A stretch of DNA of 17,899 nucleotides from Planctomycetota bacterium (GTDB taxonomy: Bacteria; Planctomycetota; PUPC01; DSUN01), in contig VGYW01000149.1 of the NCBI GenBank assembly GCA_016872875.1, positions 1 through 17,899 of the forward strand, written 5' to 3'. Below, in pieces: positions 6,021 to 14,600 of the stretch. The position numbers were made by a program, and so were the translations under genes. The first letter of the stretch is position 1. The number at the start of each line of letters is the position of its first letter. A model generated the notes under the pieces. The model was not told the origin of the DNA and did not search any database. It saw only the letters and a list, made by a program, of their open reading frames with translations.

Positions 6021-7820
6021 ATGGCCGCCGTCAGGGGCTTCGGCCTCTTTCGCAAGCGTTGGGCCGTGGCAGCGGGGCTGGCCTGGTTCGTGATCATCGG
6101 GCCGGGGTCGCTCCTGGCCTGGTTCGCGCTCGACTGGGCGGTGCGGCTGCCCGCGTGGCCGCTCCTGGGCTCCTTCGCGCTCGCCGTGCTCGCCGCGCTG
6201 GCCACGCTCGCGCTCCGAGTTGTCCCGCCCGGCCTCCGACGTGTTCGCATTGAGAAGGAGGCACTCCTGATCGAGTCGCTGCACGGCGGCCTGGACAACC
6301 AGCTCATCGGCGCGCTCCAGCTCGGCCATGAGGTGGCCGAGGCAGAGGGGGCGAGGGACGAGGGGCGAGGGGCGAGGGGGCTGGGGTATGCAGAGGGCCT
6401 CGTGGTCGCACTGGTGGAGCGCACGGCGCGGGTGGTGGACGAGATGAACGTCCGTCGCCTGCTCGACCTGCGCCGCGCGAGGCGATTGCTGCGCGGCGCG
6501 GCTGCCACGGCCCTCGCGTGCGTGCTCTGCCTGGTTCTTGCCCGCGGCGCGGTGATGGCACGCATCGAGCGGCTGCGCGACGCCTGGGCCGCCGCCCTCG
6601 ACAGCCTCTTCCCCGTGACCCTCGTGGCATACCCGGGCGACGTGGCCGTCGTGCGCGGCCGGCCAGTGACGCTCCGCGTCGAGGCCAAGGGCGCTCGCCG
6701 CCGCGCCGTGACCCTTGTCTGCACCGACGCCGGGACGAAGCAGCCGCGGCACCACCCACTCGAACTCAGCGAGCGCAAGGCGTCGTTCACGGTTCCAAAG
6801 GCCGACGAGTCGTTCACGTATCGGTTCGACTACGCCGGGCGGAAGAGCGCGGAGCACACGGTGACGGTGGGCGACCTGCCGACGGTGAGCGCCATCCACT
6901 ACGAGCTGGGCTACCCCGCCTACACGGGGCAGGCGCCGCGCACCCTCGTCGGCTACGTCGCGCGGCTCCAGGGCCTGGTGGGCACCGACGTGCTCGTGAG
7001 CTTCGCCGCCACGACTGACCTCCACCCCGACCACTGCCGCGTGGAGTGGCTCGACGGCTCGTGGACCCAGGTCTCCGTCAACGGGCGGTTCGGCCACTTC
7101 TCGGTCGCCATTGCCCGCCCCGACCGCGCGACTCTCCACCTCACGGGCGCCTGCGGCCCGGGCTTCGAGATGGAGCGGCCGCTCTCCTTCGAGATCGCCA
7201 CGCAAGCCGATGATGCCCCAACCGTGCAGGTGCTGCTGCGGAACCGCAAGCTCACGATGATGGCCGAGGAGGCCGCCGCCTTCGCCCTGGGCTGGGTGGC
7301 CGAGGACGACTTCGGGGTGGCAGAGGTGACGCTCGACTACAAGGCCGAGGGGCTGGACCCGCTCCTCGGGCGGCCGGTGCGCCAGGGCTCAGTGTCGCAG
7401 CGCTTCGACCCGCCGCGCGACCGCGTGCGGGGCAGGTTCGCCGACCTCTTCAAAGGCCTCAGCCCGCCCCTCGAGCCCGGCGACCGCATCACGCTGAACG
7501 TGGCGGCCCGCGACAACAACAGCGAGACCGGCCCGCGGACCGGCCGCGCCCAGCCCGTCGAGATCGTGATCGTCCGCCCCGACCTTGCGGCCTTCGCCGA
7601 GAAACGCTTCGGCTTCGATGCTCAGGCCCTTCTCGGCGGCCTTGTGAGGATCAAGCGCGAGACCGACCTCCTCGCCGAGCCGGTCCGCACCGTCCGCACC
7701 GAGCCCAAGCACGAGATCGCTAGGCACGACCTCAAGGCGCGCGTGGCTGACGAAGCCTGGCCCAGCGGCTCGGAGGACGCCGTCGGCGACTACTTCAGGC
7801 TTCTCTCCGGAGCGGAGTGA
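6021..7820 (+). CDS. DUF4175-like membrane protein
   Basis: A 599-residue protein with a basic N-terminus (FRKR), two hydrophobic segments (about 14-38 and 44-67), a soluble helical stretch, and a third hydrophobic segment (about 155-178). The rest is beta-rich: VTLVAYPGDVAVVRGRPVTLRV (about 196-217), AIHYELGYPAYTG, then DDFGVAEVTLDY (about 429-440) and PPLEPGDRITLNVAARDNN (about 481-499). These last motifs match DUF4175-type proteins found beside DUF4159 and vWA genes. Those proteins are often much longer with a helical, charged C-terminus; this one stops soon after. I chose ATG 6021 because homology-like sequence begins there, but it lacks a good ribosome site. TTG 5961, 10 bases after GGAG, is the alternative and would add 20 residues coded by the repeat. 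A G-rich repeat codes residues 108-122. Confidence 0.82.
   Translation: MAAVRGFGLFRKRWAVAAGLAWFVIIGPGSLLAWFALDWAVRLPAWPLLGSFALAVLAALATLALRVVPPGLRRVRIEKEALLIESLHGGLDNQLIGALQLGHEVAEAEGARDEGRGARGLGYAEGLVVALVERTARVVDEMNVRRLLDLRRARRLLRGAAATALACVLCLVLARGAVMARIERLRDAWAAALDSLFPVTLVAYPGDVAVVRGRPVTLRVEAKGARRRAVTLVCTDAGTKQPRHHPLELSERKASFTVPKADESFTYRFDYAGRKSAEHTVTVGDLPTVSAIHYELGYPAYTGQAPRTLVGYVARLQGLVGTDVLVSFAATTDLHPDHCRVEWLDGSWTQVSVNGRFGHFSVAIARPDRATLHLTGACGPGFEMERPLSFEIATQADDAPTVQVLLRNRKLTMMAEEAAAFALGWVAEDDFGVAEVTLDYKAEGLDPLLGRPVRQGSVSQRFDPPRDRVRGRFADLFKGLSPPLEPGDRITLNVAARDNNSETGPRTGRAQPVEIVIVRPDLAAFAEKRFGFDAQALLGGLVRIKRETDLLAEPVRTVRTEPKHEIARHDLKARVADEAWPSGSEDAVGDYFRLLSGAE
6343..6384. repeat. In-frame heptamer array (GGCGAGG) in the DUF4175-like gene
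   Basis: Six 7-base units run in tandem: cagaggg, ggcgagg, gacgagg, ggcgagg, ggcgagg, gggctgg. They are read as EGARDEGRGARGLG and interrupt a helical region (GHEVAEA...YAEGLVVALVER). No opposing arm is seen nearby. Confidence 0.78.
7814..7817 (+). promoter_or_regulatory. Ribosome binding site of the DUF4159 gene
   Basis: GGAG overlaps the end of the preceding gene and lies 5 bases before ATG 7823. A GTG at 7817, overlapping the stop as GTGA, is a possible alternative start that would add two residues. Confidence 0.55.
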
Positions 7821-7822
7821 AC

Positions 7823-8623
7823 ATGAGGATTCTGTCTCCAATCGGCCTCGTCCTCGTCGTCGTCCTCGTCCTCGACTCTTCTTCCTGCGGCGGCAGTTGG
7901 GCCGAGCGGGCGGGGGAGATGAATCGCACCGAGCTTTCGGCCAGCGACGCCCGCAAGCGCTCGGCCGCCGAGGCCAAGGAACGCCGCAACAAGATCGCCA
8001 TCCGCCGCATCAAGCCGGCCATGCCGGGGGTGGACTGGGATGCCGACCCCACCGCCATCCCCTATCTCCTCTACCAGGTCAACAAGCGCACCGACCTGCC
8101 CGTCTACACCGACAACGAGGGCCTCGACCTCGCCACCGACGAGCTCTTCGACTACACCATCGTCTACCTCACCTCGCACACCCGCTGGAGCCTGAACGAG
8201 CGGGAGACGGAGAACCTGAAGCGGTGGCTCGAGCGCGGGGGCACGCTCTACCTGGACGACTGCTACCTCCGCGGCAGCCCGTTCGCCGACAGCGTACGGC
8301 CGGAGGTCTCGAAGCTCATACCCGGCGCCGAGCCTGTCTGGCTGCTGAAGACCGACCCGCGCGTGGCCGACACCTTCAAGATGATCTACCCCACGCCGTG
8401 GCCCGGCGAGGCGTTCACGCGGCCCTGGCTCTACTTCCTGCTCGACGACCGCCCGGCCGTCTTCTTCAGCCCTAACGACGACGGCTGCGCCTGGGAAATC
8501 TCGACGCCGCCCACCGCCTCCAACCCCATCGGCGAAGGCATCGGCCACGGCGGCGACAACCGCTACCGCGAGATGATCTACCAGCAGTGCACCAACTGGA
8601 TCCTCTTCGCCCTCACGCATTGA
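7823..8623 (+). CDS. Exported DUF4159 domain protein
   Basis: A 266-residue protein with an N-terminal signal sequence (MRIL, then a Leu/Val core at about 8-17, then DSSSCGGSW). The Cys could be a lipidation site, but SSSC is a poor lipobox. The mature part matches DUF4159: LFDYTIVYLTSHTRWSLNERE (about 110-130), the glycine turn GGTLYLDDC (about 140-148), FADSVRPEVSKLIPGAEPVWL, and the diagnostic FFSPNDDGCAWE (about 214-225). The fold is thought to resemble class I amidotransferases without clear catalytic residues. DUF4159 genes regularly accompany MoxR, DUF58 and vWA genes, as here, suggesting one extracytoplasmic complex; its function is not known. The start follows the previous stop by two bases. 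The signal core is coded by a 30-base tract identical to that of the next gene. Confidence 0.9.
   Translation: MRILSPIGLVLVVVLVLDSSSCGGSWAERAGEMNRTELSASDARKRSAAEAKERRNKIAIRRIKPAMPGVDWDADPTAIPYLLYQVNKRTDLPVYTDNEGLDLATDELFDYTIVYLTSHTRWSLNERETENLKRWLERGGTLYLDDCYLRGSPFADSVRPEVSKLIPGAEPVWLLKTDPRVADTFKMIYPTPWPGEAFTRPWLYFLLDDRPAVFFSPNDDGCAWEISTPPTASNPIGEGIGHGGDNRYREMIYQQCTNWILFALTH
7839..7875 (+). repeat. Dispersed repeat coding signal-peptide core, copy 1
   Basis: A tract of CCTCGT/CGTCGT words. Bases 7846-7875 are identical to 8650-8679, and the match extends to 37 bases with one mismatch (7845 versus 8649). It is read as LVLVVVLVL followed by D. Confidence 0.88.
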
Positions 8624-8629
8624 GACAAG

Positions 8630-11600
8630 ATGAAGCCTCTTTCAATCGTCCTCGTCCTCGTCGTCGTCCTCGTCCTCGAAACCCTTGCGGGCGGGGCCGA
8701 GGTCGAACTGCGCCTGGTGGCCCACGACCAGCCCGACCTGACGGTTGACAAGCTTGAGCGGCAGCGGCCCATCACCAACATCGTCCCCACCGAACGCGGG
8801 ATGGAGACGGTCAAGGTCGGCCTCGACCTCGTCTGCTGGGCGCGGAACGTGCTCCTCGACGGCGAGCCGGTCTTCGAGCGCTACCACGAGAAGAAGTACA
8901 TCGGCCGCGTGCCGGTCGCCCGGGCCACGCTCAAGCCCGGCCCGCACACCCTCTGGCCAGGCGACCACGTGTTCACCGTGGACAAGGACGGCAAGGTGGC
9001 CACAGCCGACCCTGAGCTGGCCGTGGACGGCCAGGTGGTGCGGATCAAGTGCTACCCGGTCACGGTGCGGGCCTTCCGGGCCAATCCCGACGAAGGCGAC
9101 CTGCCGATGACGATGCGGGTCACGCCCCTGCCCGACCTCACGATTCGTGAGGCAGATGACCACGAGAAGAACGTCCCGACGAAGAAGGGGGAATCGAGCA
9201 AGGCGCGCGAGCTGCTGCCGGTCTTCGACAAGTTCGCCCCGCTCACGATCTGGTTGCCAGCGAACAAGGCGGGCAAGGGCTACATCGCTCACCCCCTCGG
9301 CCTCACGTTCCACTTGGGGCCTGAGGGGGTCAAGCCCGGCGCCGGCGGCGGCCAGAGCGTCGAGGGGCTTCGCGTCGAGCGAGGCACCATCGAGGTGCCG
9401 CTTTATGGCTTCCCCGTCGAAGGACCGGTGGGCGGCAAGCTCGTCGTCCCTGGCGTCGAGCAATTCGTCTGGGGCGGCCACGACAAAGGCCGCAAGTTCC
9501 TCACCAACTGGTATCCGAGGCAGCATCCGTACAGCATCCAGCTCTCGGAGGAGGGGCCGACGCTCGAGGTGTCGGGCGACCTGCGCGCGCTGCCTTTCAA
9601 GAGCCTGCGAATGGACGTGCCGGACAAGGCGGCCGGCGTGCCCCGCGTCGTCGTCGTCGAGTCGGCCACGCGACACCTCAGCCCCGGCGGCACGCTCAAT
9701 GCGCGGGTGCGTGCCGCTGATGCCTCTGCTCTCATTGTGGCTCCGGGATTCGCACAACTAAGGCCGTACGACGGCAGCCAATGGACGGACCTCAAGCTTG
9801 AGGCCGGCCAGGATGGCGGCGTGAAGGTGGCAATCGGCGAAGTGCCCGATGGCGTGTATCGCCTGCGTCTGGGCATCCCCTCTCTCTTCACCGACCAATG
9901 GGTCTCCGTCACGCGCAAGCGCCCTGTGGGGCTTGGCCTGTTCACCCAGCGGGGCCGCGACGCCTTCTTCCGCGGCGAGGCATTCTGGATCGGCCTGGGT
10001 ATCATCTCCATCGGTGGCACAGGCATCCTGCCTGTGGGCTCGCCTGTCGAGGCAGACCTTGTGGATTCGACCGGCAGGCGCTTGCCCCTCCTGCGCGAGA
10101 AGGCGGCCAAGGCCATCGAGAGGCGCGAGAGCTTCATCATCCGCGTGGACGCCGCGGCGAGCCGCGCCCTCGCACCAGGCCGCTGCCGCGTCGAGGCGAA
10201 AGTCGGCGAGCACGCCGCCCGGCCGCTCGCGCTCGACATCGTGGACCCCACGCCCCGCACCCACTTCGCCAACGTGCTCTACGGCAAGTACAACGTCATG
10301 GGCGAGCAGTACCAGCGGGTGCTGCGCACGGGGGAGGGCGCGGAAGAGCTGGCCCGCGAGATTGCCGCGATGGGCTACAACACCTTCATCGGCATGGCCT
10401 ACGACATCAGCCGCGTGTCGCGCCGCGACGCCGACCTCGAGCAGCTCGTCCGCGAGCGGCCTGAGCTCGGCCCAGCCGAGAGCTACTATCAGCCGAGCGG
10501 ACGCGACCGCTTCCTCAACGCCTGCGTCCGCCACAACCTGGCCTTCTACGAGAACGTGTTCACCTACAACGACACCATGCTGCCGCGCGAGCCTAAGACC
10601 CTCGACGCCTGCGAACGCTACATCAGCCTCGAGACGGCCGCCGTGCGGCACAGCCCGGCGCTCAAGGGCCTCTGCCTCTACGACGAGTTCTACGACACTG
10701 CCGACACGGGCACGGCGATGTCGCAGATTTTCCTCAAGGCCCAGGAGGTGGCCTTTCGCGAGAAGCACAAGGGCACGGCGAGCGCCGACGCGCTGAAGGC
10801 CCTCGACCGCTTCGTCGGCCGCCCGGCAAGCCAGCGGCGGCCAGAGGACCTTGCCGCCTTCCGGGCCTGGGCCGAGCACATGGACGCCTACTGGCGCGAC
10901 TTCTCGGCCCGCATGTCCGCCGCCGCAAAGGCCGTCATGCCCGCCGCGCGGAACCTCACCCTCCAGCGCTTCTGGGGCGGCAACGGCGGCAACATCGCGC
11001 CAAACGGCACGCCCGACGACGCCTTCGCCGGCCTCGACATCGCCGCCTGCGTGATGTACAAGGACGGCGGCTACGGAGACCGCCCCGTCTTCGCGCCCAT
11101 GCAGGCCGACGTGATGCGCGTCCGAGACGGACTGCCCGTGTGGACTCAACTGCACACCTTCGGCTCGCCCCCGCTCTTCAACGACCACATCCTCCGCCAA
11201 GCATTCTTCGCCCTGTCACAGAAGGTGGACGGCTTGGCCTTCTTCACGATCCCGCACGACTACGAGCACCCCCAGGCGATTGACAACCGCGACGTCGTGC
11301 GCGACATCACCGACAAGCTCTGCACCCGCTACGGCGACCTTTTCACCAAGCTACAGCGGGGCCACCGCAAGGTCGCCGTCTACTACTCGCGCCAGGCCGA
11401 CCACCTTGCCTCGCGCAAGCCCGAGAACTTGTCGTGCGCATGCGAGGGGCTCTGGGTCGCCTGCACGCGGGCCGGCTTCCCCGCCGACTTCCTCTACGAC
11501 CAGCAGATTCGCGAGGGGCGGGGGATGGACTACGAGGTCGTCTTCGCCCCCGGCTTCACCATCGAGGGCGAGACGCCGCCCGACCTCCTCGCCGCGCTCG

Positions 11601-14600
11601 CGCGCCTGGTGAACGCCGGCAAAACGGTCGCCGTCGAGCGCGCCAGCAAGCTGCCCATCGAGGGGATCGTCCGCCTCGATTCCGACCTCGACGAGTACGA
11701 CGACAAGCTCGGCGGCTCATTCCCACGCAACATTGATTTCGAGTTCGAGTCGGTCTTCGACCAGACCGAGGAGATGACGAGACTCGTTCGCGCCTTCCTT
11801 GCGAAGCGCATCGCGCCCGCCGCCGAGCACAACCTGCTCGTCGGCCCCGACTGGCTCCGCTGCGGCAAGGCTGAGTACCTGGTCGTGTCTAACTTCGCCC
11901 CCACTAGATTCGCGGGCCTCTACAAGACCCTCTATCAGGCCCCCGACACGCCGACCCTCCGCTTCCCCAAGCGCCCGCCCGTCTGCTACGACGTGCTGGA
12001 GATGAAGCGCACCGAAGTCAGGACAGATTCGGCAACTATGACGCTCCAGGCCGACCTCCGGCACTATCCGGGCAAGATATACGCCTTCCTGCCCGCCGAA
12101 ATCGGCAGCGTGGCGCTCGCCGCGCCCGCCGCCGTCGCCGCCGGCTCCGATCTCAACTACCAAGTGACCATCCAGGACAAGTCAGGCGCGGCCATTGACG
12201 CCGGCTTCCCGCTGGAGGTCTCGCTCGTTCCGCCGGCCCCGCAGGCTTCCGGGCCGCCCATCTTCCGGGCCGCAGCGCCCGAGCACCGCGGGACCATCCC
12301 GCTGCCGGCGAACGTGCCCGCAGGCACGTGGAAGCTGCGCGTGCGTGAGCTGATCAGCGGCGCCGCGGCGGAGGCGGCCATCGAAGTCAAGCCCGGCAAG
12401 GCGCCCGCCGCCACGCTCGATGCCCGCACCGTGTGGGCCGGCGATGCGGAGCGAATCCGCGAGTTCCTGGCGGCCAAAGGCCCCGTCACCATCGCCGTGG
12501 ACGATGAGCAGCCCTGGGTGCGCCCGCACGCAGAGGCCCTCGCCAGGGCGCTCGCCGCGCGCGGGCGCGCGGCGAAGGTGGCACCCGTCTCCCAGGCCAT
12601 CCGCCTGCCCGCGGACTGGGACGACCAGGCGCCCACCCTCGACGGCGCCCGCCTCTGGCGCGGCAACCTGGTTGACCCCGGCTTGTTCGTTGATGCCCCG
12701 CTCATCCTGCTCGGCAAGCGATTCGAGAACCGGCTCATCGAGGCCCTCGTGCGCCGCGACGTCTTGGCCACGCCCGTCTCCGCCAGCTTCCCAGGCCCTG
12801 GCCGAGCGGTCGTCGCCTGGGTCCGGCGCGGCTTCTCGAACGATCACGACACCATCGCAATCCTCGCCAACGATGGCGATGGGCTTTCTGAGGGGATCGG
12901 GGCACTGTGGGACGCGGGACGCGGGACGCGGGACGAGGTGCAGAAGAAGCCCGAAGCGGTCGGCCAGAGCGCTCCTGTCACGCGTCACGCGTCACGCGTC
13001 ACGGATAGCTTCCGTGATATGATCAGCCGCGAGGACCTCGTCCGCACGATTGACGTTGACGCCGCCTCTGGTCGCGCGCTCGTCGGCACCAACGGCTTTG
13101 GCCACAACCTCTTCTGCTTCGGCCGCGACGGCAAGCTCCTCTGGAAGCAGTTCCTCCCCGAGCACAACGTCTACTTCGCCCGCTGGTACGACGCGGGAAA
13201 GCGTGTGGTGGCGGCGACGGGCCGGGGCTTCTTCGTCTTCCTGCTCGACGGCGCCGACGGGCGCGTGCTCAAGCGCTTCGCGGCGACCGAGTGGCCCGAC
13301 TTCCACGGCGGCTTCAACACCTACCAGGAAGGCGCAATCAACACCGAGGTCCAGATAGCCGTCAATCCCCCCCTGCGGCAGATCCTCATCGGCGGACGCA
13401 CCGGGCTGATAGCCGTGGACTTCGATGGGCGGAAGATGTGGTATCGCGACAAGGCCGAGGCCATCGCGTCGTACCCCGCCGAGGCCGTGCAGTGGGCCGG
13501 CGCCGCCTTCGGCAAGTCAGCTCACGTCGGCGACTTCGCCCTCAGCCCCGACGGCAGCCGCCTCGCCCACGGCGAATACCAGGTCTGCGGCTCCACCCGG
13601 CTCGACCCCGAGCACATCGCAAACGTCTGGCGCTACGTGCCGATGCTCCTCGACGCCCGCACGGGCGCCGTGCTCGCCGAGAACACCGACGACCCCGGCA
13701 ACCAGGTGAACCCCAGCGGCTGGCACACCGCCTGGCCCGCGCACTCCCCGACGCCCTGGATTCACACCCAGGGCCTCGCCTTCCCCCTCCTGGCCGATGG
13801 CAAGCGCGGGCCACTTGTCTCCTTCGATGGCCGCTGGCTCAAGGATGGCGGACGCCTTGTGATGAAGCCCACATGCGTCGAGCGCTTCGCGCCCGACGGG
13901 AAAAGCCTTTGGACCGCCGCGTCCGACCGCATCTTCGTCCCCGGCCTCGACTGCGTGAGCAGCGACGAGATGCGCCTCTATCGCTGTGACCGCGACGGCC
14001 TCATTAAGTGCGTTGACCTTGCGACGGGGCGGGCGCTCTGGGAGCACAAGCTCCCCTTCCCCGCCACGCTGTGCGCGACGGCGGATGGCCTGGTGGCCGG
14101 CGCGCAGAACGGGGCCGCTGTGCGTCTCGACGCTAACGGCAAGGTGGTTTGGCAGTCGCGGCTGCGCGAGCACCACGAGGTGCCGGGCAGTGACTACCCG
14201 GACTACATCCGCGCTGCGCTGGCCCGCGACCCCGATTCGACCGCCGAGCTCTTCCCTGTGGGGGAGGACAAGCCCGGCGAATACGATGGCGTGCTGCGCA
14301 TGGGCATCGAGCAACTGGCCAAGAAATGGAAGGAATTCCGCTTTGCGCCCGGCCAGCTCGGCACCCGGTCGCTCCAGCGCAAGGTGGTCCCATCGGCTAC
14401 ATACCTGCTCGAGTTCCGCTACTGCGTAGAGGATCGCAACACGCGGCTGGTGGCCGGCGCACTGCTGAAGGGCGCGAAGGAGACGCTCACGGCGTCGAAG
14501 TTCGCTGGCAGGCCCGGCGAATGGGCCTTCGGGCGCCTGGCGGTGAAGACGCTGGCCGACACGCAGGCCATCGAGGTCGGCTTCGAGGCCGAGGGCGGGG

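Noticed and set aside
5175..7205. A 676-codon minus-strand open frame
   Set aside because: It spans the junction of two genes and the inverted repeat; composition is typical of an antisense frame in GC-rich DNA.
12880..13030. Frameshift or assembly join splitting the giant gene in two
   Set aside because: The frame stays open on both sides with the same codon bias, and the element length keeps the frame; no stop or start pair marks a split.
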